Notes: generated from the sequence alone by a model not told the origin. Counted from the first letter of the stretch, positions 9,409 through 21,205 are shown. The stretch is 64,000 nt of DNA from Phycisphaeraceae bacterium (GCA_028284155.1 JANQSF010000034.1:1-64000); one strand, 5' to 3'. A program made the numbers and translations.

Positions 9409-9483
9409 ACAGAGGACACAAACACTCGACCAACCCGGCGCCAAGGGCGTGGGACTTCAGTCCCACGCATCAAACCAGAACAA

Positions 9484-9933
9484 ATGTCCCAACGCACAGA
9501 CCAGGTCGCCTCCGTCATCCACCGCGCCGTGTCGCAGGTCCTGTCGCGTGGCCTGTCCGACCCGCGTGTCGAAGGGCTGCCCGCATTGATTAGCGTGACC
9601 AAGGTCGATGTCAGCCCCGACATGCGGTCGGCTGACGTGTTCGTCTCGGTCACCCCGGAGCAGTACGAGAAGCGCGTGTTGGCCGCCCTGCACCACGGGA
9701 CCGGCCACATCCAGCGCAAGGCCTTTGAACGGGTGCGCCTGCGGACCGTTCCCCGCCTACGCTTTGAGCTTGACACGTCGCTGAAGAAGGAAGCCGACGT
9801 GTTGGCCCAGATCGCCGAGGGCATGCGACGCACCGGCGACCCCCGGAATGATCCTCAGGACGCCCCGCCGACCGATGCGAACGTCGGCCACGATGACGAC
9901 GCCCCCAACAAACGGTCGCCGAGCGACAACTGA
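9484..9933 (+). CDS. rbfA: 30S ribosome-binding factor A
   Basis: RbfA is a KH-fold assembly factor that binds the immature 30S subunit and helps 16S rRNA 5' end maturation. The 149-residue product shows the family features: a helical start (RTDQVASVIHRAVSQVL), the DPRVEGL...ISVTKVDVSPDMRSADVFVSV core, and RTVPRLRFELDTSLKKEADVL near residues 85-105. A 35-residue hydrophilic tail follows the core. It sits at its usual place after infB and ylxP. Confidence 0.93.
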   Translation: MSQRTDQVASVIHRAVSQVLSRGLSDPRVEGLPALISVTKVDVSPDMRSADVFVSVTPEQYEKRVLAALHHGTGHIQRKAFERVRLRTVPRLRFELDTSLKKEADVLAQIAEGMRRTGDPRNDPQDAPPTDANVGHDDDAPNKRSPSDN

Positions 9934-9982
9934 CCGCTGTCCCCTGATCCCTGTCACCTGACTCCTGTCCCGACGACGCCGG

Positions 9983-10666
9983 ATGAAGAACGAAAGCGCC
10001 TACGCCAACAAGCTCACCGCCGCGCTCAAGAAAGTGCTCAAGGCCCACCCGGCCGAGCCGGTCGAGCCCGCCGAACCGGTCACGCAGCTCGTGATCTCCT
10101 TCCTCCAATGGAACGCCACCGAGCGCCAGGCCGAACTCGCTTACCAGCGACTCATGCAGGAACTGGTCGACGCCAACGACCTGCGGGTCAGCCACGGCAA
10201 CGAAGTGATCGACCTGCTCGGCCCGCGCTACCCGCTGGTCGAAGAACGCTCAGCCCGCCTCCGCGACGCGCTGCAGGAGGTGTACCAGCGCGAGCACGAG
10301 ATGAGCTTCAAGTCGCTGGCGGACAAGACCAAGAAAGACGTCCGCGCCTACCTCGACAGCCTGCCCGGCATGACGCAGTACGTCGCCGCACAGGTCATGC
10401 TGCTCTGCTACAGCGCGCACGCCGTGCCCGTCGATGAAAAGCTGGCCGAGTTGCTCATCGAAGCCGGCGCGGTCGACCCCGAGGCGACGCCCGACGAGAT
10501 CGGCCCGTTCATCGAACGCCGCATCAAGGCCGGCGAAGCGCCCGACGCGCACGCGAGCCTGCAAGCCTGGGCCGACGCGGGCACCAAGCGCGCCAAGATC
10601 ACCGCCGCACGCACGACCAAGAAAAAGAAGACCAGCAAGAAGAAGCCTGTCAGGAAGAAGAAGTGA
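9983..10666 (+). CDS. HhH-GPD/endonuclease III-like protein with Lys-rich tail
   Basis: The 227-residue protein resembles endonuclease III-type base-excision glycosylases. Near residues 126-155, LPGMTQYVAAQVMLLC...AVPVDEKL aligns with the helix-hairpin-helix and LPGVGRKTA...PVDTHV region of that family. The Asp of the active site is present (about residue 151), but the catalytic Lys position is Tyr and the C-terminal four-Cys iron-sulfur loop is missing. Instead the protein ends in a Lys/Arg-rich tail (about 200-227) that could bind nucleic acid. It follows rbfA by 50 bases, so it may belong to that operon. I infer a non-catalytic DNA- or RNA-binding relative; an unrelated enzyme is possible. 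Confidence 0.6.
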   Translation: MKNESAYANKLTAALKKVLKAHPAEPVEPAEPVTQLVISFLQWNATERQAELAYQRLMQELVDANDLRVSHGNEVIDLLGPRYPLVEERSARLRDALQEVYQREHEMSFKSLADKTKKDVRAYLDSLPGMTQYVAAQVMLLCYSAHAVPVDEKLAELLIEAGAVDPEATPDEIGPFIERRIKAGEAPDAHASLQAWADAGTKRAKITAARTTKKKKTSKKKPVRKKK

Positions 10667-10678
10667 CGCAACGTGTGC

Positions 10679-10800
10679 CACTGGCGGCTTGTCCGCCAGT
10701 GCGCGGGTGCCACACTTTGGCTCTGCAGAGTGTGCCCAACGCTACACGAGGCTTCCGCTTGCAACCACACACGTTGCCCTTCGGGACAAAGTGTGGCAAC
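10679..10800. repeat. palindromic repeats (family E) upstream of hisG
   Basis: A hairpin CACTGGCGG-CTTGT-CCGCCAGTG (10679-10701) is followed by TGCCACACTTTGGCTCTGCAG... (10708-10736), itself a near-palindrome. An inverted partial copy, ACAAAGTGTGGCA, lies at 10786-10798. A further copy of the same unit lies downstream of hisG at 11769-11798. Confidence 0.65.
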
Positions 10801-10838
10801 CGTCACACGACCCGCCACCCGACCGTTAGAAAGACGCA

Positions 10839-11726
10839 ATGACCCCCCCCGCCCCCAACGTCCTCCGATTCGGCGTCCCCAAGGGAAGCCTTCAGAACTC
10901 CACCATCGACCTGTTCGGCCGAGCCGGCTACCGCATGGAAGTGCGCGACCGATCGTACTTCCCGCGCATCGACGACCCGACGATCGAGCCGGTCATGTTC
11001 CGCGCGCAGGAGATGAGCCGGTACGTCGAAGACGGCGTGGTCGATGTGGGCATCACCGGCCACGACTGGGTTGTCGAGAACAACTCCGACGTGCACGAGG
11101 TGTGCGAACTGACCTATTCACGCGCCACGTCGCGCCCGGCGCGGTGGGTGCTCGCCGTGCCCGAAGAGTCGGACGTGCAGAAGCCGGAAGACCTCGAAGG
11201 CGGCATCATCGCGACCGAGCTGCTGGAGACGACCAAGCGGTACTTCGCCGATCGCGGCGTCAACGTGCGCAAGATCGAGTTCAGTTGGGGCGCGACCGAG
11301 GTCAAGGCGAGGCTGGTCGACGCGATCGTTGACATCACCGAAACCGGGTCAAGCCTGCGGGCCAACAACCTGCGCGTCATCGACGAGATCCTGTCGAGCA
11401 CGACCCGCCTGATCGCCAACCGCGACGCCTGGGCTGACGCGAACAAGCGACAGAAGATCGAGGACCTGGCCTTGCTGCTGCAAGGCGCGATCGCCGCGCG
11501 ACGGAAGGTCGGCCTGAAACTCAACGTCCCCCGGGAACAGCTCGCCGAAGTGCTCGCCATCCTGCCCGCGGAGAAATCGCCCACCGTCAGCCAACTTCAC
11601 GACGACACCTGGTCGGCCGTCGAGGTCATCCTCGACGAAACCGTCGAACGCGAGCTGATCCCCCAACTCAAACGCGCCGGCGCAACCGGGATCATCAGCT
11701 ACCCACTGAACAAGGTCATCGCGTAA
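10839..11726 (+). CDS. hisG: ATP phosphoribosyltransferase, long form
   Basis: HisG catalyses the first step of histidine synthesis, joining ATP and PRPP. The 295-residue protein is the long, HisZ-independent form: the catalytic periplasmic-binding-like domain (about 1-215) contains FGVPKGSLQ near the start, DVGITGHDW, and IVDITETGSSLRANNL in the PRPP-binding region. The last ~75 residues are the ACT-like regulatory domain that binds histidine, so feedback control is expected. No other his gene is in the window. Family E palindromic repeats flank it on both sides. Confidence 0.95.
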   Translation: MTPPAPNVLRFGVPKGSLQNSTIDLFGRAGYRMEVRDRSYFPRIDDPTIEPVMFRAQEMSRYVEDGVVDVGITGHDWVVENNSDVHEVCELTYSRATSRPARWVLAVPEESDVQKPEDLEGGIIATELLETTKRYFADRGVNVRKIEFSWGATEVKARLVDAIVDITETGSSLRANNLRVIDEILSSTTRLIANRDAWADANKRQKIEDLALLLQGAIAARRKVGLKLNVPREQLAEVLAILPAEKSPTVSQLHDDTWSAVEVILDETVERELIPQLKRAGATGIISYPLNKVIA

Positions 11727-11768
11727 GCAGGTCGGGCATCTGAACGCACAATCACGCCTCCATCATCG

Positions 11769-11798
11769 TGCCGCACTTTGGCTTTGCAAAGTGTGACA
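11769..11798. repeat. family E palindromic repeat, second copy
   Basis: TGCCGCACTTTGGCTTTGCAAAGTGTG-type near-palindrome in the 273-base gap after hisG, nearly identical to the unit at 10708-10736. The rest of the gap holds no recognisable gene. Confidence 0.65.
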
Positions 11799-11999
11799 TG
11801 TCACCGTGCACCACAGCCGACTCAAAACCCGGAGTCGCCGGATTGCTGCTGTGACCGATTCACACGGCAAACGGAATCGGTAGTCCGCATAGCACTACAA
11901 TTACGCGATTCACTCTGTCCATCCAACCACTGTTGTCTGCGACCACAAACGCGGACCACGGATCCACATGACCAAAGAACGCTTTAATGAGGTCGTTAG

Positions 12000-12374
12000 A
12001 TGAATCGTATCGCCCTCTGCCTCTGTCTGATCGTTTGCGTCGGCTGTTCACGCGAGCCGGCTCCGAAAGCCGTTGATCAAAAGTCAAATGCGGAAGTGGA
12101 GGACGGTGGGACAGTCGAGAATACCAATCGAGAGAAGGCTGAAGCGTACTTCGTTGCCCTTGCCAAAGTTCAATCCGTTGAGGAAGAAAAGAAGCTGCTG
12201 AGCGAATTCGGCAGTTGGCTAAAACAAAACGAATACAAAGTCAGGATCGAAGCGAAGGACGGGAAACACCACCTCTCGTGTCCATACTTCCCGCCCGTAA
12301 CCCCTTGGACCAGCCATACGTTCCGTGACATCAAGAATCTGGACCTGCTTCCCCGTCTGGATAACAGCGGGTAA
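12000..12374 (+). CDS. small hypothetical lipoprotein
   Basis: This 124-residue protein starts with a lipoprotein signal peptide (basic MNR, hydrophobic stretch, lipobox VGC with Cys near residue 16). A Lys/Glu-rich helical region follows (about 25-90). The C-terminal part, KHHLSCPYFPPVTPWTSHTF, is more aromatic. I do not recognise the family. It is the first of four codirectional genes of unusual composition; the first inverted repeat of the 12-14 kb array begins 22 bases after its stop. Confidence 0.6.
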   Translation: MNRIALCLCLIVCVGCSREPAPKAVDQKSNAEVEDGGTVENTNREKAEAYFVALAKVQSVEEEKKLLSEFGSWLKQNEYKVRIEAKDGKHHLSCPYFPPVTPWTSHTFRDIKNLDLLPRLDNSG

Positions 12375-12395
12375 CGAATGGATGCACCAAAACGG

Positions 12396-12469
12396 GTAGG
12401 CTGAGCACGCTGCCCGACGGTTGGCCGCATCGTGACAACGAATTGCCGGGCTACGTTCCCGGCCTACGG
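12396..12469. repeat. 74-bp inverted repeat, family A copy 1
   Basis: Starts GTAGGCTGAGCACG and ends CGTTCCCGGCCTACGG. Each arm is a near-palindrome and the two arms are inverted copies, around a middle containing GCATCGTGACAACGAATTGCC. The same unit recurs at 13385-13457 and 14004-14078. Confidence 0.85.
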
Positions 12470-12487
12470 ACTGAGCCAGAATCGTTC

Positions 12488-13372
12488 ATGCTTAACCGAT
12501 GGTTGATTCAGAAGGGTTGGCAACCACTGATCCGATCGGCCGAGGCCAGCGGCTATGAGGTGGAGATATACGACTACTACGATTGCCGAGGCTTGGGTGT
12601 GCTGGATCGCGCACGTCGACATGACGGAAAGTGGAGATCTTTCCAAGTCCAATTGGCCGGCCGCCACTTATTCGTATCCACTCCGGGGCTTAAGTGCCTG
12701 GTAGCGAATTGCCGCAAGGCCAGCGCACTTGCATATCGCATGCTCGCTGCCATGCAAAATGGCGGAGATCTTATTACCTCACTGGAGTCATTGGGTCAAA
12801 GGCTAGGGAACCGCCTAATCCGTCTTGGTGAATACCGGATAGTCCACGATCATCAGTGGGCCGAGATGAAATGGAGGGAAAGGGAATGGGCTCACCGCGG
12901 TTGGATACCGATGAACGATTCGGAAGAGGATGAAATGTGGTCGCAGGTGGAAGAACGCTACGGGATCAAGACCTTTTCTGTTGATGGCCCAACTAGTTGC
13001 TTGGTTTGGAATCTAAGCGATTTCCCCGCTGATCCCCCAACGCCGGATGTCATCAATCGAGAGATTGATTTAGGAAGCGCCGTACTGCATGCGTTCGATC
13101 GAGCAGGGGCTTCGCGCACCCTAACGGTTATGGACCTGAATCATCCGTGTTATTGGGTGGATCGAGTCAGCCTATTCGAGGGTATCTCACCGAGACATTG
13201 GCCTGTAAGCATCTTTCCCGATGATCCGTATCTCCTGTTCCTAGACGTAAACTTCTCGTGTGGGCTCTTTGCCTCAGGTTACGACAATTCAGTCCGTGTG
13301 TTCGGGAGACTCTTCACCGATTATGTCGCCGAAGGCGTATCCGAGATTCTTGGAGACCCCCGACAAGAATAG
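12488..13372 (+). CDS. hypothetical protein, DUF2716-like C-terminus
   Basis: This 294-residue protein starts at the ATG at 12488; the longer open frame would read through the upstream repeat. The N-terminal part is soluble alpha/beta with many aromatic residues. The last ~90 residues (...WPVSIFPDDPYLLFLDVNFSCGLF...VFGRLFTDYV) resemble DUF2716, a small family of unknown function with the same 'proline-Asp-Asp-Pro-Tyr...FGTFG...VFG' layout. The match is from memory and tentative. Base composition is clearly less GC-rich than nusA or gyrB nearby, with many A/T-ending codons, which suggests transfer. Repeat copies lie immediately on both sides. Confidence 0.6.
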   Translation: MLNRWLIQKGWQPLIRSAEASGYEVEIYDYYDCRGLGVLDRARRHDGKWRSFQVQLAGRHLFVSTPGLKCLVANCRKASALAYRMLAAMQNGGDLITSLESLGQRLGNRLIRLGEYRIVHDHQWAEMKWREREWAHRGWIPMNDSEEDEMWSQVEERYGIKTFSVDGPTSCLVWNLSDFPADPPTPDVINREIDLGSAVLHAFDRAGASRTLTVMDLNHPCYWVDRVSLFEGISPRHWPVSIFPDDPYLLFLDVNFSCGLFASGYDNSVRVFGRLFTDYVAEGVSEILGDPRQE

Positions 13373-13384
13373 AGCGCGTAGCAA

Positions 13385-13457
13385 ATAGGCCGGGCACGTT
13401 GCCCGGCGGCTGGACGCATCGTGACAACAAATTGCCGGGCAACGTGCCCAACCTACG
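13385..13457. repeat. 74-bp inverted repeat, family A copy 2
   Basis: Left arm GGCCGGGCACGTTGCCCGGC and right arm GCCGGGCAACGTGCCCAACC flank the shared middle segment. It begins 13 bases after the preceding stop codon. Confidence 0.85.
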
Positions 13458-13497
13458 AACTATCGCAAAACCCCCAGCCAATTTGGAGTCCGACTCA

Positions 13498-13971
13498 ATG
13501 CAATCCGAGTTGAGACCAACGGGCACTCCTCATCCCGCGGAAGTAGGATGGGCTTGGAGCCCGACGGGCCGAGCTGAAGATTGCTCGGATGAAGAGCACG
13601 AGCGCTTTTACCAGATACTTCGCGCACTGGTTGACGAATTCATTGTGGAATTCGGCCTGAACGAGGAGGAGTGCGATGCCATGTACGTGCGAGGTGACAA
13701 CCTCAATGGCATGTACGAACAGCACATCCATTATTACAGCGGAGGAACAAAGGCGTGGGACGTCAACGCCCTGATTCGAGTACAAGATTGTTTGCGCACT
13801 CACGCGCCCCAGTGGCGAGTCTTGATCTTTATGAAGAACAGAAACACGACGCGCGATTCAATACGGAGGACAGTCGCCGTTTACCCATACACGATACGGT
13901 TCCCACCCTCCATCGAACGCGCAACACACTCTCGCGCAGTCGAGATGATGCTGGACTCGCTCGGTTACTGA
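13498..13971 (+). CDS. hypothetical protein
   Basis: This 157-residue protein begins at the ATG at 13498, preceded by GGAG; an in-frame extension upstream would overlap the previous gene and the repeat. It is soluble, acidic and helical in the first half (DEEHERFYQILRALVDEFIVEFGLNEEECDAMY), then has a mixed segment with conserved-looking aromatic residues. I do not recognise a family. It is the third gene of the repeat-separated array and shares its atypical composition. It could be a small immunity-type or signalling protein, but nothing in the sequence proves that. Confidence 0.55.
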   Translation: MQSELRPTGTPHPAEVGWAWSPTGRAEDCSDEEHERFYQILRALVDEFIVEFGLNEEECDAMYVRGDNLNGMYEQHIHYYSGGTKAWDVNALIRVQDCLRTHAPQWRVLIFMKNRNTTRDSIRRTVAVYPYTIRFPPSIERATHSRAVEMMLDSLGY

Positions 13972-14003
13972 TTGGAAATGTTGCTCGTCTTAAACGTCGA
14001 GCA

Positions 14004-14078
14004 GGCAGACCGGGCACGTTGCCCGGCGGTTGGACGCATCGCGACAACGAATTGCCGGATAACGTGCTCGGTCTACGG
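14004..14078. repeat. 74-bp inverted repeat, family A copy 3
   Basis: Third copy: arms ACCGGGCACGTTGCCCGGC and GCCGGATAACGTGCTCGGT with the shared middle. It lies 32 bases after one gene's stop and ends 15 bases before the next gene's ATG. Two differences in the right arm break pairing slightly. Confidence 0.8.
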
Positions 14079-14093
14079 ACAGGAAGGACACCT

Positions 14094-14798
14094 ATGGCGG
14101 TGAAGCGCGACTACGGGAGCTTTGCCAAAGCGAGTACGCGCTTGCTTACACCGCAAGTCAAGTCGCTCGGCTACCACCCGTGGTACGGCGGTGCGTTCGG
14201 ACGCGAGAAAGAGGGGTGGGTTGAAGGCTTCTTCCTTCAACAGTCTCAATGGGGGAGCGGCGACTTCTGTGTTAACATCGGTATTCACGCGCCCAGTTTC
14301 GACAGCCTTTGGGCAATGGACGGAGAGAAACGTCACTTTGGACTGTTGATCGCATGGCGGCTATTCGATGCGGCCACGGAACAGGACGCCGAGCGTTGGT
14401 ACAACGCAAAGAACAAAGATCAGTTGCAAATCAGCCTGAGGTTGGTGGTCGCCGCGCTTGCGAAGGCCGATGGGTGGTTTCACCAGTTTGGATCATTCCC
14501 GGATGTTGTGGAACAGTATCGAGTACGCAACAATCTGCCATATGAGCCACACGGTGACCTATGGATAACAGCCGTAATGAACTACGGCCTCTTGTTGCTC
14601 TTGGATGATGCCAAACCACAAGCTACTCAGTGGCTTCGATTTGCCGGCGAACTCCTTTCTCGCCCGAATTACTGGGACCCAAAGGCGCGCACTTTCACTC
14701 ACGAATCCGGGCCTGGCCTAAAACTCGTGAAGCCGACCAAAGACGACGAGTTGCGACGAAGAGTGCTCGAGTCTGCCTTGGCAAAGGCGGAATCCTGA
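14094..14798 (+). CDS. hypothetical protein, DUF4304-like
   Basis: This 234-residue protein starts at the ATG at 14094, eight bases or so after AGGAAGGA. The segment near residues 20-60 (...LGYHPWYGGAFGREKEGWVEGFFLQQSQWGSGDFCVNIGI...) resembles DUF4304, whose members have a 'long, hard-to-read residue string then phenylalanine-rich strand FLQxS...FxVNLGI' core. The match is by eye and tentative. The remainder is helical and Leu-rich. It is the last gene of the repeat-separated array. DUF4304-type proteins are often orphan genes in variable regions, which suits the context. Confidence 0.55.
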   Translation: MAVKRDYGSFAKASTRLLTPQVKSLGYHPWYGGAFGREKEGWVEGFFLQQSQWGSGDFCVNIGIHAPSFDSLWAMDGEKRHFGLLIAWRLFDAATEQDAERWYNAKNKDQLQISLRLVVAALAKADGWFHQFGSFPDVVEQYRVRNNLPYEPHGDLWITAVMNYGLLLLLDDAKPQATQWLRFAGELLSRPNYWDPKARTFTHESGPGLKLVKPTKDDELRRRVLESALAKAES

Positions 14799-15348
14799 CC
14801 TAGCCGTTCACCCGACTGAACCCAATCGGCTGATCGGCGCGCCTTGAACCGTGACGTCGCGCTAGGTGGGTCGCATCCTTAACGAGGGCCGTCTCGCGCA
14901 CAGGAGCGGCACCGACCACAGCCCATGACCTCACCAAAACCCGCGAACAGCGTCCCCAAATCCGTCCCCGCACCACTGCCGTGCGCACATCCCGCGCCCC
15001 GCGCCCCCGTGGATGTCAACACAAACACCAGCACACCCCATCCAACCACACGGTCCAATGACGGTCACTCGCTGCGGCCAACGTGACCGCCCCGGCGACG
15101 CAATCGCGTCTGAGGGTCTCGCATCGCGGGGGCGGCCACCCGGCGGACAAAACGCCTCGTTCGCCTACCCAACGGCAAAACCTCGACTTACGGCCGTGCG
15201 TCCAAGAACGGGGAGGGGGGGACGGACGGCACGGCCCGCATTCCGCGAACGGCTCGCCGGGACGGACGTGGCGTGCGTGATTGAAGCGATGGGTGACCCG
15301 CGCGACGTAAGATATACCCTGACCTTCCCGCCCCGGAGCGACCTTCCG
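14799..15348. other. gene-free region upstream of the TPR gene
   Basis: About 550 bases with no convincing gene on either strand. The in-frame extension of the downstream TPR gene through this region is rich in Pro/Arg and lacks a signal peptide at its start, so I treat it as non-coding. No clear repeat, terminator or promoter was found. Confidence 0.5.
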
Positions 15349-18204
15349 ATGTGTAAACCGATTCCGCGACCCGCCGGCAAGCCGCTCAGCCGGGCCGGCC
15401 TCGCCCTGTTGCTGTTCGCCCTGCTCGCCGCCGGCCCCGTCCGCGCGGCCGACGTCCCGCCGCCGCCGGGCATCGACGCAGCGGCCGTCACCCCCAAGCA
15501 GGCCGACGAATTGCAGCGTGCCAGCACGCTCCTGGACGACGCGCTCAAACGCATCGAACGGCCGGACTATCTGCCCGCCGACGACGCGGAACCGACCGAC
15601 GCCGAACCGCGCTCGGTGGCCCAGCGCGCTTACGCCCGCGCGCGGCATCTGCTGCGGGACGGCCAGGCCCGCGAAGCCATCGCCCACCTCGAGGCGGCGT
15701 TGCGTTTCGCGCCCAAGAGCGCGCCGATCCTGCGCATGCTCGGTCGGCTCTACAGCCAGGGCGGCAACCGCGTGAAGGGCGCGTTCTACTTCCAGCGCGC
15801 CATCGAGTCGAACCCGAACGACGTGCCCAGCCTGCTCGGGCTTGGGTTGTATGAGTTTGAACGCCGCCGATTCTCCAACGCCGTCGCGACGCTCGCCTTC
15901 GCGCGCGGCAAAGCCGTGGCGGCGAACGACGCCGACACGTTGCTGCTGATCCGTCACTACATGGGGCTGGCGCTGGCGCAACTCGGTTACGAGGCGGCGG
16001 CGATTGACACGCTGCGCGACTACCTCGACTCGCCGGCGCCGGTCGGCCAACCGCGCTCGATGCGAGCGTTGTTTATTCAGCGCGGCCGACGGACGACCTG
16101 GCAGAGCATCGGCGACGCCTACTGCCGGCTCGACCGATTCGAAGACGCGATCGACGCGTACCGCAAGGTCGAAGCGGTGAACGCCGACGCGGCCCGCGAC
16201 TTGGCGGCGCGGATGGTCTATTGCCAACTCCGCCAACAACGACCGGAGGCGGCACGCGGCGTTCTGCTCGACCTGCTGGGGAACCACGCGATCAATGAGG
16301 CGGCGCTCAAGCTCGTCTCATACGCGACGACCAACGGCGTGAGCGCCAAGGCCGTCGCCAGCGAGCTTCGCAAGCGATACAAGGGCAATAACAAGTCGCC
16401 GCAGTTGGCGTTGGCGGTCGCTCAATTGCTGCCGCCGACCGAAGCGATTGCCGTGTTACGCGATCACGTCGTGGCGAACCCGACCGATCGCGACGTGCTG
16501 CGGCGGATGCTCGACCTGGCGGCGGAGGACGGGTCAGCCAAGGCGTTGGGCGCGGCCGTGGCGACCGTCGGCGATGTGATCGACGCAATGCCGGCCGTGG
16601 CCGAACGCTACTCAGCGCTGCTGATCGAACGGGCCAGCCCGCTGGACCGCCTGCTCAACGCGATCGACGCGCTGCCTGCCGCCACAAAGGCTAAGCCGGC
16701 CGTGCGCTACCTGAACGGCACGGTGCTGCAGGGCGTCGGCCGACACCCCGAAGCGGTCGAGGCGTACACGCAGGCATTGAAGGATCGAAACGACCTGATC
16801 GCCGCGCGGGCGTCGCTCGTGCGATTGCTCGTCGTGCTCGACCGTTTCGACGAGGCCCAGAAGGCGTTGGAGCCGCTGAAGGACCGCAACGAGCCGTCGA
16901 TCATCGCGCTGCGTGTGCGCGTGTTGGCCGCGTCAAACCGCGAGGCGGAGGCGTTGCGGTTGCTCGAGACGGCCATCGCCAAACAGCCGACCAATATCGA
17001 CCTGATCTTCCAGCGGGCCGACCTGCAGGTGCGGTTGAAGGATGGACACGCGGCTGAGCAGACGCTGCTGGAGGCGCTTGACGCACAACCGCGCGAAGAG
17101 CGTTTGTACGAACGGCTGCTGACGCTGTACGACCTGCGGGTCGTGCCCAACTCGCAGGCGTTGCAACAGCGCTTGCGGCTTCGCCTCGTGCGCGAGCTGC
17201 CCAACAGCCGGCTTGCACGTCGTGAGCGAGCCAAGGCGTTGTTCGACGCCGGGCAGTTCGCCGGCGCGGTGACGGCCTTCAACGCGTTGATCGACGAAGA
17301 CCCACGTGACTACGAAGCGCTGCGCTACCTCGCCTACTCGCACTACCAACTCGGCCAACCGCAGCGTGCGTTACGTGTCGTCAACCAGCAGGTGCGCGAC
17401 CACGGCGACGACGACAACCTGTTGCTCGTGGCCGACGGGATTCGGCTGGCGTTCGCGCAGGCGTTCATGGCCCGAGGTGAAGCGCGGCAGGCATTCGAGA
17501 TGCTGTCGGCCGCACTGGAAGGGCCGTCGGCTGTGCCCGATCAACTCATGCAGGCGTTGGGCGAGGCGATGATCGACCTCGGTATTGAAAACGAGATCGA
17601 CAACACCGCCCGCAAGGCCATCGCGAAACACCCGAAGCACGAGGCTGACATCCTGTTCCGTTGGGCGATGCTCTACGACCGCCAGCATGAGCGTGACCGG
17701 GCTGAACGCATCCTGCTCGGCCTGCTGGAAAAACACCCGAAGCACGCGGCGGCGAACAACAGCCTCGGCTACACCTGGGCCGACGCGGGACGCAACCTCG
17801 AGCGTGCGGAGGAGATGATCAAGGTCGCGGTCGCGGCCGAGCCGGAGGCCGCCGCGTACACCGACTCGCTCGGCTGGGTGCAGTACAAGCTCGGCAAGTT
17901 CGACGACGCCACGCGCAACCTGACGAAGGCGACCAACCTGCCCGGCGGCGACCACCCGGTGATCGTCGATCACCTGGGCGACGCGCTGTACCGCACCGGC
18001 CGAAAGGACGAGGCGTTGCAGCAGTGGCGTGAGGCCGCGACGGCGCTGGCTGAGTTGCGTCGCCGCGACCGGCAGGACGTCGAAAACGACCCCGAGTTGG
18101 CCGGTCTGGACGGGCGTTTGCGAGCGAAGATTCAGGCCGTCGATCAGGGTCAACCGGCCCCCGTGGCGGCGTCGAAAACCGACGCGAATCCGAAGCCCGA
18201 ATGA
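15349..18204 (+). CDS. secreted tetratricopeptide (TPR) repeat protein
   Basis: This 951-residue protein begins at the ATG at 15349, where a signal peptide starts at once (basic stretch, LALLLFALLAAGPVRA, likely cut before AD). Most of the rest is helix-turn-helix TPR units, for example ARHLLRDGQAREAIAHLEAALRFAPKSAP near residue 90, and others near 120, 560, 720 and 860 with typical A-x-x-x-Y/F-x-x-A-L and P-x-x-P patterns. TPR arrays mediate protein-protein contacts; this one should act outside the cytoplasmic membrane, for example in envelope assembly or polysaccharide export. The longer open frame upstream is rejected because it would hide the signal peptide. Confidence 0.8.
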   Translation: MCKPIPRPAGKPLSRAGLALLLFALLAAGPVRAADVPPPPGIDAAAVTPKQADELQRASTLLDDALKRIERPDYLPADDAEPTDAEPRSVAQRAYARARHLLRDGQAREAIAHLEAALRFAPKSAPILRMLGRLYSQGGNRVKGAFYFQRAIESNPNDVPSLLGLGLYEFERRRFSNAVATLAFARGKAVAANDADTLLLIRHYMGLALAQLGYEAAAIDTLRDYLDSPAPVGQPRSMRALFIQRGRRTTWQSIGDAYCRLDRFEDAIDAYRKVEAVNADAARDLAARMVYCQLRQQRPEAARGVLLDLLGNHAINEAALKLVSYATTNGVSAKAVASELRKRYKGNNKSPQLALAVAQLLPPTEAIAVLRDHVVANPTDRDVLRRMLDLAAEDGSAKALGAAVATVGDVIDAMPAVAERYSALLIERASPLDRLLNAIDALPAATKAKPAVRYLNGTVLQGVGRHPEAVEAYTQALKDRNDLIAARASLVRLLVVLDRFDEAQKALEPLKDRNEPSIIALRVRVLAASNREAEALRLLETAIAKQPTNIDLIFQRADLQVRLKDGHAAEQTLLEALDAQPREERLYERLLTLYDLRVVPNSQALQQRLRLRLVRELPNSRLARRERAKALFDAGQFAGAVTAFNALIDEDPRDYEALRYLAYSHYQLGQPQRALRVVNQQVRDHGDDDNLLLVADGIRLAFAQAFMARGEARQAFEMLSAALEGPSAVPDQLMQALGEAMIDLGIENEIDNTARKAIAKHPKHEADILFRWAMLYDRQHERDRAERILLGLLEKHPKHAAANNSLGYTWADAGRNLERAEEMIKVAVAAEPEAAAYTDSLGWVQYKLGKFDDATRNLTKATNLPGGDHPVIVDHLGDALYRTGRKDEALQQWREAATALAELRRRDRQDVENDPELAGLDGRLRAKIQAVDQGQPAPVAASKTDANPKPE

Positions 18205-21205
<3,001 letters not shown>

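Noticed and set aside
12396..14078. Integron with attC sites
   Set aside because: The repeats resemble attC in length and position but the canonical GTTRRRY/RYYYAAC core sites are not seen, and no integrase is in the window. Kept only as a cassette-like hypothesis.
15013..15348. N-terminal extension of the TPR protein
   Set aside because: It would bury the signal peptide that starts at 15349, and the extension is Pro/Arg-rich with no conserved features.
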